DNA from: Paenibacillus sp. LHD-117
Lineage (GTDB): Bacteria; Bacillota; Bacilli; Paenibacillales; Paenibacillaceae
Assembly: GCF_030929555.1 (NCBI RefSeq)
Contig: NZ_JAVFVT010000005.1
Coordinates: forward strand, 124,001-188,000
Direction: 5' to 3'
DNA: 64,000 nucleotides
Shown one piece after another: positions 26,034 to 35,364 of the stretch. The position numbers and the translations under genes were made by a program. The notes beneath the pieces were generated by a model, which saw only the letters and a program-made list of their open reading frames with translations, was not told where the DNA came from and made no database searches. Each line of letters starts with the position of its first letter. Positions within the stretch are counted from its first letter, which is position 1.

Positions 26034-26894
26034 GTGGAAGCGCTCGTTCGCATGATGAACGCCCTGGATTACATGGAGACCAAGATGGAGGAACGGCTCG
26101 ACATGGACGAAATCGCGAAGACGGCCTACGTCTCTCCGTTTCACTTCCAGCGCATGTTCCACATCTTGACCGGCATGACAGTGGCCGAATATGTGCGGAA
26201 GCGAAAACTGACGTTGGCCGCCCAAGAGTTGGCCTCCTCGTCCGTCAAGGTTTTGGATGTCGCGCTGAAATACGGCTACGATTCGCCCGAGTCGTTCTCG
26301 AAGGCGTTCCGCCGCATTCACGGCATCTCGCCATCCGAAGCCCGTCTTCCGGGCGTTTCGCTGAAGGCATTCCCGCGCCTCTCATTCCATCTATCATTGA
26401 AGGGAGATCAGGATATGGATTACAGAATCGAGGACAAAGAAGCGTTCACCATCGTTGGCAAGTCGCTTGCGGTATCCTGCAAAGACGGAGAAAACCATCG
26501 GGAGATTCCGAAGTTTTGGGGCAGATGCCACGACGACGGAACCGTGGCGGCTCTCGAAACAATGGCGCCAGGAGAGCTCGCGCTGGGCGTCTGCCTGGAC
26601 ATGAACGTCGAGACCGGCGACTTCACTTACATGATTGCCGTAAAGAGCGACTCGGACAAGGCTTCCGGCGAGCTTGTCGCCAGAGAAGTTCCCGCGTCGA
26701 CCTGGGCAATCTTCACCTCCATCGGACCGCTTCCAGACTCCATCCAAACGCTGTTCGGACGCATCTTCTCCGAATGGTTCCCTGCCACGGGCTACGAGCA
26801 TGCGGGCGGGCCGGAGATCGAAGCCTACACGGTAGGCGATACATGCGCAGATGACTACCGCTGCGAGGTTTGGATTCCGATCATGAAGAAATAA
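26034..26894 (+). CDS. AraC-family regulator with GyrI-like ligand domain
   Basis: A 286-residue Rob/SoxS-type regulator. The AraC helix-turn-helix pair lies at about 8-108 (MDEIAKTAYVSPFHFQRMFHILTG and VALKYGYDSPESFSKAFRRIHG). The rest is a GyrI-like small-molecule domain (YRIEDKEAFTIVGKSLAV near 127, and the closing EVWIPI motif). The start is GTG 26034, with GAAGGAAGG 10 nt upstream. Such proteins usually sense drugs or small metabolites; the target is not evident here. Confidence 0.9.
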   Translation: MEALVRMMNALDYMETKMEERLDMDEIAKTAYVSPFHFQRMFHILTGMTVAEYVRKRKLTLAAQELASSSVKVLDVALKYGYDSPESFSKAFRRIHGISPSEARLPGVSLKAFPRLSFHLSLKGDQDMDYRIEDKEAFTIVGKSLAVSCKDGENHREIPKFWGRCHDDGTVAALETMAPGELALGVCLDMNVETGDFTYMIAVKSDSDKASGELVAREVPASTWAIFTSIGPLPDSIQTLFGRIFSEWFPATGYEHAGGPEIEAYTVGDTCADDYRCEVWIPIMKK

Positions 26895-26900
26895 CAGAAG

Positions 26901-26954
26901 AAGCTGCGACCGCAGCTTTCGCCGCCTGCCCTCGCGCAGGCGGCTTTTTCTTTT
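26901..26954 (+). terminator. Double hairpin terminator of the AraC/GyrI gene
   Basis: A first stem AAGCTGC-GACC-GCAGCTT is followed at 26921 by GCCGCCTGCC-CTCG-CGCAGGCGGC and TTTTTCTTTT. The second is a canonical terminator. Confidence 0.85.
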
Positions 26955-26981
26955 GAGACTTAAGGCAATTTTACGCAACGC

Positions 26982-27014
26982 AAAAGCCCCCTGACCGTCT
27001 CGGTCATGGGGGCT
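26982..27014 (-). terminator. Terminator of the aguA-aguB operon
   Basis: Minus strand AGCCCCCATGACC and GGTCAGGGGGCT form a stem followed by TTTTGCG, 35 nt after the aguB stop. Confidence 0.8.
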
Positions 27015-27048
27015 GCTTGCATGAGACGACTCTACTTGCCCGCGGGGT

Positions 27049-27927
27049 TTACTTAATCCGAAGCTCCCCGTCGTAGGAAGCGATGATGCCGTACAGGTCC
27101 GGACGGCGGTCGCGGAAGATGCCCCACTCGATTCGCTGCGTCTCCAGCTGGTCGAGGTCGAATTCGGCGACCAGCACCGTCTCCTCGGAGCGGCCGGCTT
27201 CCGCGATTTTGTTGCCTTGCGGTCCTGCGATGAACGAAGAGCCGTAGAACGTAATGGCGGAGTCCTCGTCGCCCTCTTCCCCGACGCGGTTGGACGCGAT
27301 GACCGGCATGAGGTTGGAAGCCGCATGGCCTCTCATGCACATTTGCCAATGATCCTTGGAATCGATCGAGCCGTCCTGCGGCTCCGAGCCGATCGCGGTC
27401 GGGTAGAACAGCAGCTCGGCGCCCATCAGCGCCATGCAGCGCGCGGCTTCCGGGTACCACTGATCCCAGCAGACACCGATGCCGATTTTCGCGTAACGCG
27501 TCTTCCACACTTTAAAGCCGGTATCCCCCGGGTTAAAATAAAACTTTTCCTCATACCCCGGGCCGTCCGGGATATGGCTCTTGCGGTATTTGCCCAGCAC
27601 CTCGCCGTCGGCGTCGATAACTGCCAGCGAATTGTAGCGCGCGTAGTTCTTCTTCTCGTAAAAGCTGATCGGGAGCACGACGTTCAGCTCTTTCGCGATG
27701 CCGCGGAAGTGGTTAATCGCCTTGTTCTCCTCCAGCTCCGTCGCATAGACGTAATAATCCGCTTTCTCCTTCTGGCAGAAATACGGCGTCTCGAACAGCT
27801 CCTGCAGCAGGATGATCTGCGCCCCCTGCGCCGCCGCTTCCCGCACCAGCGCTTCCGCCTTGCGGATATTCTCTTCTATATTCGTCGTGCAGCTCATCTG
27901 CGTGGCTGCTACCCTGACCGTTCTCAT
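27049..27927 (-). CDS. aguB: N-carbamoylputrescine amidase
   Basis: A 292-residue nitrilase-superfamily enzyme that hydrolyses N-carbamoylputrescine to putrescine. The catalytic triad is visible as Glu43 in LQELFETPYF, Lys116 in KYRKSHIPDGPGY and Cys153 in GVCWDQWYPEAAR. Length and motifs fit plant and bacterial AguB/CPA rather than general carbon-nitrogen hydrolases. It follows aguA after 34 nt, so both steps from agmatine to putrescine are made from one message. Confidence 0.95.
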   Translation of the reverse strand: MRTVRVAATQMSCTTNIEENIRKAEALVREAAAQGAQIILLQELFETPYFCQKEKADYYVYATELEENKAINHFRGIAKELNVVLPISFYEKKNYARYNSLAVIDADGEVLGKYRKSHIPDGPGYEEKFYFNPGDTGFKVWKTRYAKIGIGVCWDQWYPEAARCMALMGAELLFYPTAIGSEPQDGSIDSKDHWQMCMRGHAASNLMPVIASNRVGEEGDEDSAITFYGSSFIAGPQGNKIAEAGRSEETVLVAEFDLDQLETQRIEWGIFRDRRPDLYGIIASYDGELRIK

Positions 27928-27961
27928 CGGAATGTCCTGCCTCCTTTAATCCTTAGTACGA

Positions 27962-28996
27962 TTATGCCCGGCGTGCCGGCATCTGCTGCGTCGTGCAATG
28001 CACGTTGCCGCCTTCGCGAATGACGGCCATGCCGTCGATCGGGCGGATCCGGCGATCCGGGAACGCCGCTCCGAGCACTTCGATTGCCTTGCGATCCGTC
28101 TCCTCCGCCGCTCCGCCGAACACCGGCAGAATAATGCCGCCGTTGACGAAGTAGAAGTTCAGGTAGCTAAGCGTCAGGCGGGTTTCTTCGTATTCCGCAA
28201 GCGGCGGCTGCTCGATCGGGATAATCTCCAGCTTGCGGCCTTTGGCGTCTACCGCCTCGCTCAGTATCCGAAGATTCTCTTGCGTAATCTCGTAGTTCTC
28301 GTCGGAAGGGTCGTTGCATACCTGCAGGATGACCTTGCCCGGCGCCGCGAAACAAGCGATATTGTCGACATGCCCGTCCGTTTCGTCGCCGCTGAGTCCG
28401 CGCTTCAGCCAAATGATTTGGTCGACGTTCACGAATTCTTTGACGTAACCTTCGATCGTCTCTCTCCTCAGCTCCGGATTGCGGTTCGTATTGAGGAGGC
28501 ACTCTTCCGTTGTCAGCAGCGTGCCTTCGCCGTCCGTATGGATGGAGCCGCCTTCCATGACAAGCGGCGCGTCGAATTGCTTCACGCCGACATGCTTCAA
28601 GATTTGCGGAGCGACGTCGTCGTCCAGATCCCACGGGGAATACTTGCCGCCCCATGCGTTAAACTTCCAGTTCACGCCCGCCAGCTCGCCGTCCCGGTTC
28701 ACGACGAACGTCGGTCCGTTGTCGCGCAGCCAAGCGTCGTTATGCTCGATCGGCAGACATTCCACCGCCGCGTTGCTCGCGAACAGACCGCTTACCTTCT
28801 CCAAATCATCCGGATTCACGACGACCGTCACCGGCTCGAATTCCGCGATGGCGTTCACGAGCTCCGCGTAGCCATCGCTTACTTGCGCGTGATGATCCGG
28901 GTAAACCATGGAGGCTTGCACCGGCCACGAGATGAAGGTGCGCTCGTGCTCCGTCCACTCCGCCGGCATTGTATAATTCAATTGTTTCGGATTCAT
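27962..28996 (-). CDS. aguA: Agmatine deiminase
   Basis: A 344-residue cytoplasmic enzyme that converts agmatine to N-carbamoylputrescine. Family marks are MPAEWTEHERTFISWP near the start, NDAWLRDNGPTF, LPLVMEGGSIHTDGEGTLL-type central motif (here APLVMEGGSIHTDG), and the C-terminal EGGNVHCTTQQ with nucleophile Cys334. The start at 28996 (MNPKQLNYT) is preferred over a longer frame because GGGGGA lies upstream and family members begin here. First gene of the putrescine operon. Confidence 0.95.
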   Translation of the reverse strand: MNPKQLNYTMPAEWTEHERTFISWPVQASMVYPDHHAQVSDGYAELVNAIAEFEPVTVVVNPDDLEKVSGLFASNAAVECLPIEHNDAWLRDNGPTFVVNRDGELAGVNWKFNAWGGKYSPWDLDDDVAPQILKHVGVKQFDAPLVMEGGSIHTDGEGTLLTTEECLLNTNRNPELRRETIEGYVKEFVNVDQIIWLKRGLSGDETDGHVDNIACFAAPGKVILQVCNDPSDENYEITQENLRILSEAVDAKGRKLEIIPIEQPPLAEYEETRLTLSYLNFYFVNGGIILPVFGGAAEETDRKAIEVLGAAFPDRRIRPIDGMAVIREGGNVHCTTQQMPARRA

Positions 28997-29116
28997 TGTG
29001 TTAGGTTCCCCCGTTATCGCAATCTTAAAGTACTTCAGATATCCAGTCGCTCTGAAACCATCCTTATCATATAACAAATCAACATTTGTCTCAATTCGTT
29101 CGTTCGAGTCTTGCGT

Positions 29117-30049
29117 CTACCCTAGGCCGATATTCGCCAGCGCTTGCTGCACGAAACGCTTATGGCGCTCCCACATCCGGCGTTCCGTCTCGCCGTCCAG
29201 CCCCCATTCCGACAACCGGGAAGCCGGTCTAAGGGCGGCCGTAAGATCCCAATAAGGAAGGTTGACGTATGAGAGGGTGGACATCAACTCTTGGTAACGG
29301 GCCGTGAATGCTTTCGATGCGTCCTCCCCGTAAGCCCAAAGAATCTCCAGCCGTGCGTTCGCCACGTCGGACAACGGATCGCCGGTTGCTGCGTCTTCCC
29401 AATCGATGACGGCTGCGATCGCTCCGTCCCGCCATAACGTATTTCCCGGCCAATAATCGCCGTGAAGGATGGCGTCATGGTTTGCTTCGACCAGCGGCCA
29501 TGCCGCTTCAAGCACGTGCCGAATCAAGCATTCGTCCAGCGATTCGTCGAGTTTGGCGGGCTTATCCGCTAGCTTGCCCGCTACGCGGTCGGATTGGCTC
29601 GCTAGCTGCCCTTGCGGCAATGATGAGGCATCGATGCGGTGCAATTGCACAAGCGTCTCTGCCAATCGGCGCGCGCTCCCGTTCGGGTTGGGCTCGTCCA
29701 TTCCCGAGCTGCCTTCTACGTAGGCGACGACGATGTACGGCGATTCTTCGGTGCCGCCGAGTCCTCCCGCTTCATAAGGCGTTGGTACCGGCATGCCCTG
29801 CGAATGAAGCAGCTCTAGCAATTCGAATTCCTTCCGGGCGACGTTAGGGTCGCGCCGCCAATCGGCTTCGCCATGCCGGCGGACGACGAGCTTCAACACC
29901 TCGCCGCTAGTCTCCAGCACCTCCAGCGCCGTAACCTCGGCCGATACGCCGCCCTCCAGCTTCCGGCTTCGCAGCAGCTTGCCGCCCGGGGCAATGCGTT
30001 CGACGACGGAATGCCAGCATGCTTGATTTTGTTCGAGATCGTTAGACAA
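29117..30049 (-). CDS. Phosphotransferase family protein (APH/choline-kinase fold)
   Basis: A 310-residue small-molecule kinase. The Brenner motif HGDYWPGNTLW supplies catalytic Asp and metal-binding Asn, followed by AVIDWEDAATGDPLSDVA with the DWE metal site. The N-lobe has the usual Lys region (LKLVVRRHGEADWRRD). I place the start at TTG 30049 (SNDLEQNQ follows) because AAGGAG lies 10 nt upstream; the ATG at 30088 has no ribosome site. The substrate is unknown; similarity to aminoglycoside kinases is by fold only and does not show resistance. Confidence 0.82.
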   Translation of the reverse strand: MSNDLEQNQACWHSVVERIAPGGKLLRSRKLEGGVSAEVTALEVLETSGEVLKLVVRRHGEADWRRDPNVARKEFELLELLHSQGMPVPTPYEAGGLGGTEESPYIVVAYVEGSSGMDEPNPNGSARRLAETLVQLHRIDASSLPQGQLASQSDRVAGKLADKPAKLDESLDECLIRHVLEAAWPLVEANHDAILHGDYWPGNTLWRDGAIAAVIDWEDAATGDPLSDVANARLEILWAYGEDASKAFTARYQELMSTLSYVNLPYWDLTAALRPASRLSEWGLDGETERRMWERHKRFVQQALANIGLG

Positions 30050-30175
30050 TTGCAATCTGCTCCTTCCATGGGGGAATGTCCCGTGCATGATTCATTGCTT
30101 CGCCGCACCGCATTTCTGGAAACGTTGTTTTTATATTATACTTGGAACATGACCAGAACAGGAGCTGAATGACCC

Positions 30176-31414
30176 ATGAGTATGAAACAAGAGCTAATCT
30201 CCCGCCTGACTACATATGTGCAAGTGGATACGCAATCCGACGAAAGCAGCGACAACTGTCCTTCCACGCCCGGGCAACTGACGTTGCTGCGCATGCTGGT
30301 GGACGAACTGAAAAGCATCGGCATGGAAGACGTGACAATGGACGACAATGGCTACGTGATGGCGACTTTGCCTGCGAATACCGACAAGGACGTACCGACG
30401 ATCGGCTTCCTCTCCCATGTGGATACGGCGACCGATATGACCGGCGCGAACGTGAACCCTCAAGTCGTTGAAGCCTACGACGGCGGAGACATCGTGCTGA
30501 ACGCGAAGCAAGGCATCGTGCTCTCCCCGAAGGAATTCCCGGAGCTGACGGGCCATAAAGGCAGCACGCTGGTGACGACCGACGGAACGACGCTGCTCGG
30601 CGCGGATGACAAGGCGGGCATTACTGAGATCATGACGGCCATGGTCTACTTGCTGGCTCATCCCGAGATCAAACACGGCAAGATCCGCGTCGCCTTCACG
30701 CCCGACGAAGAAATCGGGCGTGGGGCGCACAAATTCGATGTTGCCGCGTTCGGCGCGGCATACGCGTATACGATGGACGGCGGACCGCTCGGCGAGCTGC
30801 AGTACGAAAGCTTTAACGCCGCTTCGGCGAACGTGACGATCAACGGCAAGAACGTCCATCCCGGCACGGCCAAAGGCAAAATGATCAACGCGACGAAGCT
30901 CGCGATGGAATTCCACGGCAAGCTTCCGGAGAAGGACGCCCCGGAGTACACGGAAGGGTACGAAGGGTTTTATCATTTGAACAACATTCAAGGCCACGTG
31001 GAACAGGTCAGCATGCATTATCTGATCCGCGACCACAGCCGCGAACGGTTCAACGAACGCAAGGCAGAGATGACGCGCGTGGCAGACGAGATGAAAGCAA
31101 AATACGGCGACGAACGCATCGTGCTGGAGCTGAAGGACCGTTACTACAACATGAAGGAGCGCATCGAGCCCGTCTTCCATACCGTCGAGATTGCGCGCGA
31201 AGCGATGGAGAACCTCGGCATCAAGCCGATCATCGAGCCGATCCGCGGCGGCACCGACGGCTCCCAGCTTTCGTTCATGGGCCTGCCGACGCCGAACTTG
31301 TTCACCGGCGGGGAGAATTACCACGGCCGCTACGAATACGTCTCCGTCGACACGATGGAGCTGGCCGTGAAGACGATCGTCGAGATCGCGCGCCTGTACG
31401 AAGAGCGGGCGTAA
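30176..31414 (+). CDS. pepT: Peptidase T (tripeptide aminopeptidase)
   Basis: A 412-residue M20 metallopeptidase that removes the N-terminal residue of tripeptides in the cytoplasm. Zinc-site motifs are [18 protein letters not shown] and [14 protein letters not shown]; the family end motif [22 protein letters not shown] is present. Length matches PepT. AGGAG lies 11 nt before the ATG; a second in-frame ATG is two codons on. Single gene, divergent from the phosphotransferase. Confidence 0.96.
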   Translation: MSMKQELISRLTTYVQVDTQSDESSDNCPSTPGQLTLLRMLVDELKSIGMEDVTMDDNGYVMATLPANTDKDVPTIGFLSHVDTATDMTGANVNPQVVEAYDGGDIVLNAKQGIVLSPKEFPELTGHKGSTLVTTDGTTLLGADDKAGITEIMTAMVYLLAHPEIKHGKIRVAFTPDEEIGRGAHKFDVAAFGAAYAYTMDGGPLGELQYESFNAASANVTINGKNVHPGTAKGKMINATKLAMEFHGKLPEKDAPEYTEGYEGFYHLNNIQGHVEQVSMHYLIRDHSRERFNERKAEMTRVADEMKAKYGDERIVLELKDRYYNMKERIEPVFHTVEIAREAMENLGIKPIIEPIRGGTDGSQLSFMGLPTPNLFTGGENYHGRYEYVSVDTMELAVKTIVEIARLYEERA

Positions 31415-31437
31415 CATGCTGCTTTGGCCCTGATGCA

Positions 31438-31538
31438 CATTCGGCGGATTTAGGTGCGCGAGGCGAATCTAATTTGTTCCAGTGAGCTCATTTGGCGGAT
31501 TTAGGTACGCGTGACGGACCAAATGCTCATCGACATGC
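31438..31538. repeat. Two-copy 51-bp direct repeat behind pepT
   Basis: The segment CATTCGGCGGATTTAGGT at 31438 recurs as CATTTGGCGGATTTAGGT at 31489, each followed by a related CGCG stretch. The repeat length is 51 bp. No gene lies in this 285-bp gap. Confidence 0.75.
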
Positions 31539-31554
31539 CTGCCTCCCAAAAATC

Positions 31555-31597
31555 CAAAAGACCGTTATGCCGCTCCGGCACTAACGGTCTTTTTTCT
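31555..31597. terminator. Bidirectional terminator between pepT and the YhhN gene
   Basis: AAAAGACCGTTATGCC and CGGCACTAACGGTCTTTTTT form an interrupted stem with A-run before and T-run after. Confidence 0.8.
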
Positions 31598-31699
31598 ACA
31601 ATACACTTAGATACATGCCGAATTTAGTTCACTTGCTCGAGCTGCAGGTACGATTGCCTTACTTCGCCTCGCCCTCCCCCACACCATCGCCGCTCGAAG

Positions 31700-32464
31700 T
31701 TATCCCTCCAAGCCGCCGTTCACGATCGGCGCCCGACGCAAGGAACGCCCCTTGCCCCCGGCAATGCTTGAAGCGATGAGGAACTGCGCGGAGAAATACG
31801 TCGCCATGATCAGAACGCCCGACCACGGAACGTCGGAAACAAACTTGTTCCAAGCCAGAATGGAATCCGACGCCATGAACAGCAACGCCCAGCAGGTCGC
31901 ATACGCGTTCCGGCTCATGATTGCAGACCAGCCCATGGCGCCGATGACCGCGATATAAACGACCACCGGAACCCACAGCCCGCTCTGGCTGTCGTCTGCC
32001 ATAATACTCGCATGGAATCGGCTGCCAAGCAGAACCGAATAAGCAACGATGAGGATTCCGGCCGACAGACCGGCCATCCACGCGTTTCGCGTACGGATTG
32101 CCGGAACGCGATCCCGTCCTCCGTTCCCCTGAATCCTACCGCTTCCCAGCCAGCGCACAAACATTGCCGCCACGTAGGACAAATGCCCGATCAGAAACGA
32201 CCCTAGCCCGAACACGAACCACGGATCGTCGGGCAGCAGGAGGAACGTATCTCCCCCGATGCTGAATAGCAATCCCGTCACAATCAAATTCCGATACTTC
32301 GCGCCTTCGCCGCCATCACTCCGCGATCCAACCGCCAGCGCAATAATGAGCGCCATAGGCAGCAGCTTGAAGATCCAATGCAGAAGCTCCACGTCCGACG
32401 ATAACGTCGCCAGATGCACCAGACCGGTGCACGCGATGAGCCCGACGAGACTTTTTCTCCACAT
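31700..32464 (-). CDS. YhhN/TMEM86 (lysoplasmalogenase-like) membrane protein
   Basis: A 254-residue protein with about eight hydrophobic helices over its whole length and YhhN-type sequence (GDTFLLLPDDPWFVFGLGSFLIGHLSYV; SDSILAWNKFV near the C-terminus, both with conserved Asp). Relatives hydrolyse vinyl-ether lysolipids. The start at 32464 (MWRKSLVGL) is set by GGGGGAGG 9 nt upstream; the ATG at 32473 directly abuts that site. Confidence 0.85.
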   Translation of the reverse strand: MWRKSLVGLIACTGLVHLATLSSDVELLHWIFKLLPMALIIALAVGSRSDGGEGAKYRNLIVTGLLFSIGGDTFLLLPDDPWFVFGLGSFLIGHLSYVAAMFVRWLGSGRIQGNGGRDRVPAIRTRNAWMAGLSAGILIVAYSVLLGSRFHASIMADDSQSGLWVPVVVYIAVIGAMGWSAIMSRNAYATCWALLFMASDSILAWNKFVSDVPWSGVLIMATYFSAQFLIASSIAGGKGRSLRRAPIVNGGLEG

Positions 32465-32593
32465 GCGCAACATCCTCCCCCTATTATCTGCATATCCAAC
32501 TCGAGCACGATGTTCCCCCTCTTCCTTCCCATCACCGTAAGCAAGGCGCGGACGAAGGCGTTCAGGGTAATGGAGGCGCGTTGTTCTTGAATG

Positions 32594-32779
32594 CTAACGG
32601 AAACAGCGTACGCTATTCGGCTCTATTTAATCATTTTGAGAATCTAACGGAAATATATGGCCTTATCCTTGTTTTTCAGCCTGAAAAACGCCATTTTCAA
32701 TGGAATAAGAGTTCCTGGTTCCGTTAGATATCCATAACAGCTCATAATCGCATGATAAGCGCGCTGAGTTCCGTTAGAT
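32594..32779. repeat. Inverted pair of 50-bp repeat units around a central hairpin
   Basis: CTAACGGAA occurs at 32594 and 32644, exactly 50 bp apart, and its complement TTCCGTTAG at 32719 and 32769, again 50 bp apart. Both pairs are symmetric about 32685. Close to the centre lies TTTTTCA-GCC-TGAAAAA (32672-32688). The sequence next to the outer units is also similar (CAGCG with GCT/CTT-AT behind). It fills the 356-bp gap between the YhhN and CitB-like genes. Confidence 0.85.
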
Positions 32780-32820
32780 CATCGATCGAATGATTACGGT
32801 CATTCGGGACGATCTACTAG

Positions 32821-33522
32821 TTAGATCCCCTGCCCGCCGATTCGGCGGTATACCCGCTCCGGCCTGCCGACGGTTCCATAAGAAATATCGGCCGCCAGCA
32901 CGCCTTTCTCCACGAAATACTCCAAATATCTGCGGGCTGTTGTGCGGCTGAAGCCCGCTTTCTTGCCGAGCTCCTCCGCCGTCAGCGCCTCGGCGCCGCT
33001 CTCGATGAAGCCCAAAATTTTCTCGCTCGTAATCCGGTCGATACCCTTCGGCAGGTAAACATCCCGCTCCGCGCGCTCACCCGAGCTCCACAGCAGCTGA
33101 TCGATGCCCTCTTGGTCAACCTGATTGCTTCCGCTTCCAAGCTTCGCAAGCCGCTCTCTGTATTTCTGGTAGGCTTTCAGCTTCTCCTGGAATCGTTCGA
33201 ACACCACCGGCTTGATCATGAAGTCGAACACGCCGCCCCGAATGGCTTCCCGCACCGTATCGAATTCCTTCGCCGCCGTAATAATGATCACGTCCGTAAG
33301 CGGATGTTCGACACGGATATGCTCCAGCAGATCCATCCCGTTCAAATCGGGGAAATATAAGTCCAGCAATACCAGATCAGGCGACAATATTGCCAAATGT
33401 TCATAAGCCTGCCCCTGATCCATCGCAATGCCGACGACCTCGAAGCCCTCCACCTTCTCCACGAACCTGCGGTTGATGCCCGCGATCCGGGCATCGTCCT
33501 CGATAATGACGACCCTAATCAC
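32821..33522 (-). CDS. CitB/DctR-type response regulator
   Basis: A 233-residue regulator with a receiver domain at 1-120 (acidic residues in IIEDDARI, phospho-acceptor Asp54 in LVLLDLYFPDLNGMDLL, Lys in MIKPV) and a C-terminal helix-turn-helix of the CitB class (LTAEELGKKAGFSRTTARRYLEYF). The GTG at 33522 overlaps the kinase stop as GTGA, with GAGGGGG 6 nt upstream. It likely switches on the divergent tricarboxylate operon. Confidence 0.9.
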   Translation of the reverse strand: MIRVVIIEDDARIAGINRRFVEKVEGFEVVGIAMDQGQAYEHLAILSPDLVLLDLYFPDLNGMDLLEHIRVEHPLTDVIIITAAKEFDTVREAIRGGVFDFMIKPVVFERFQEKLKAYQKYRERLAKLGSGSNQVDQEGIDQLLWSSGERAERDVYLPKGIDRITSEKILGFIESGAEALTAEELGKKAGFSRTTARRYLEYFVEKGVLAADISYGTVGRPERVYRRIGGQGI

Positions 33523-35111
33523 CACAATCCCCCTCTTGTCTTTGGCACCATGACCGTAAAGATCGCGCCTCCGTCCGGATGGTTCCGGAAGGAAATGGTC
33601 CCGCGTAGCTGCTGGACGGCCTGATTCACGATCGGCAGCCCAAAGCCCCGGTTATGCTCCTTTTTCGTCGAGTAACCGAGCTCGAATATCCGATCCGCTG
33701 CCAGCTCCGGGATCCCCTCGCCGTTATCGCTGATTTGGATCGTCAACACATCTCCCGTATCGACGAACAAAGCCATTACTTTTCTGCCCTCGGCACGCGA
33801 CTCGAGCACGGCGTCCAGTGCGTTGTCGATCAGATTGCCGATAATCGTCACAAGAAGATTGCGGTCGAGGGTTTCCGGAATATCCTTGAAAGAGCTGCTC
33901 CGGTCGATATCGAGACTGACCTTCAGCTCGTTCGCCCGGTTGAACTTGCCGATCAGAATGCCGGCGATCATCGGGTCCGGGATTTCCTGCAGCAGAAACT
34001 GGATGAGATTCTGATGTACGTCCGTTTCGTGCGTAATCAGATCCATCGCCTCTTGATACGACTCCAACTGGATCAATCCGTAGATCGTATAAAGCTTGTT
34101 GGAGTACTCATGCGTCTGGGAGCGAAGCGCTTCCGTATATCGCTTCACCTGCGTAAGCTCTTCCGTCAGTCGAAGCAGCTCCGACTTGTTGCGGAAGCTC
34201 GATACCGCACCGACCACGTTATGCTGGCGGTCGAAGATAGGAAGCCTGTTCACGACGACCGCGCTGTCGCCGATCATCATTTCCTGATCCTTCTCAGCCT
34301 CGCCGGAAGCGATGACATCCAGCAGCCTCGAATCCGGAATTACTTCATGGATATGTCGCCCCGTCAGTTCCATCCGCATCTGCGGATCGATCAGCTTGGT
34401 CGCGGTATAGTTGGCCAGCGTGACGATGCCCTCCGCGTTCACCGCGATGATGCCTTCATGGATCGTCTCGAGGATCGCCCTTTTCTCCGTATACAGCAAT
34501 CCGATCTCTTTCGGCTCCAGGCCATGAATAGAACGTTTCACGCTGCTCGATATCCAGATGGCCCCGACGCACCCGATCATAAGCGCGATAGCGGCGAGTA
34601 CAAGGACCCGGTTACGGTACGCCTGCGCCGATGCTTCGATATCCTCCATCAGGATGCCGACCGAGACGATGCCGATAATTTCGTTGCGGTCATTATAGAT
34701 CGGGGTTTTGCCCCGCAAGGAGGGCCCCATGGAGCCGATCGCTCTCGAAATAATGGATTTACCCTCCAGGACGGGGCCGTTATCCCCCCCGACCATGGTT
34801 TTGCCGATTCGGTCCGGAACGGGATGCGCGTAACGAATGCCTTCCCGGTTGCCGATGACGATATATTCGGCATCTGTTTCCTTCCGTATTTTCTCCACGA
34901 TCGGCTGAATGGCCGCGGATGGTTCCACGTCATCGAACGCGTACCGGATGTCGTCCATTAAAGCGACCGTCTTCGCCAGCTTGAGCGCCGATGCGCCGAC
35001 GTTCTTCTCCAGGGTGTTCACGAGCAAACGCTCGAAACTGAATGTAAGCGCAAGGATAATCAGAAACAACAGGCTTCCGATCAGCAGGATCATTCGCGTT
35101 TGTAATCGCAT
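33519..35111 (-). CDS. CitA/DcuS-type sensor histidine kinase
   Basis: A 530-residue sensor for C4/C6 carboxylates: helix 1 at about 8-30, an extracellular Cache-type domain (AEYIVIGNREGIRYAHPVPDRIG, with the conserved R-x-H-P region that binds carboxylate), helix 2 near 170-190, a PAS domain, the dimerisation motif RSQTHEYSNKLYTIYGLIQL with phospho-accepting His, and an ATPase domain (ISDNGEGIP, GFGLPIVNQAV). The start at 35111 (MRLQTRMILL) has AAGGAGG 7 nt upstream. Divergent from tctC. Confidence 0.92.
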   Translation of the reverse strand: MRLQTRMILLIGSLLFLIILALTFSFERLLVNTLEKNVGASALKLAKTVALMDDIRYAFDDVEPSAAIQPIVEKIRKETDAEYIVIGNREGIRYAHPVPDRIGKTMVGGDNGPVLEGKSIISRAIGSMGPSLRGKTPIYNDRNEIIGIVSVGILMEDIEASAQAYRNRVLVLAAIALMIGCVGAIWISSSVKRSIHGLEPKEIGLLYTEKRAILETIHEGIIAVNAEGIVTLANYTATKLIDPQMRMELTGRHIHEVIPDSRLLDVIASGEAEKDQEMMIGDSAVVVNRLPIFDRQHNVVGAVSSFRNKSELLRLTEELTQVKRYTEALRSQTHEYSNKLYTIYGLIQLESYQEAMDLITHETDVHQNLIQFLLQEIPDPMIAGILIGKFNRANELKVSLDIDRSSSFKDIPETLDRNLLVTIIGNLIDNALDAVLESRAEGRKVMALFVDTGDVLTIQISDNGEGIPELAADRIFELGYSTKKEHNRGFGLPIVNQAVQQLRGTISFRNHPDGGAIFTVMVPKTRGGLW

Positions 35112-35308
35112 ACATTTCCCTCCTTGCTTAATAATCCAAGACGATGCCGGTTGATTCCATTGTAGTCTACCTGCCTGTCCGAATACAGACCAAGCAGAGA
35201 ATTCCGCCATAAATATTATGAACAAAATTAGCAAAATGAATCTTTTTCAACTTATGGCGGTATTCTGTTCAATCCCGCGGACCCGATGCTAGTATAGATA
35301 CACAGTGA

Positions 35309-35335
35309 AGTAAGCGCTTACACAAAGCGCTTACA
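35309..35335 (+). promoter_or_regulatory. Two tandem cre sites in front of the tricarboxylate operon
   Basis: AGTAAGCGCTTACA (35309-35322) matches the CcpA cre consensus at 13 of 14 positions and ACAAAGCGCTTACA (35322-35335) at 12 of 14. Their centres are 13 bp apart. They follow the A/T-rich TAGTATAGAT, a likely -10, and precede the tctC ribosome site. Confidence 0.8.
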
Positions 35336-35364
35336 ACTGACGATCCCGAGGGAGGAACAATCTC

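Noticed and set aside
31659..32081. 140-codon frame overlapping the YhhN gene
   Set aside because: Same strand but another frame of a clear membrane protein gene; no ribosome site or family features.
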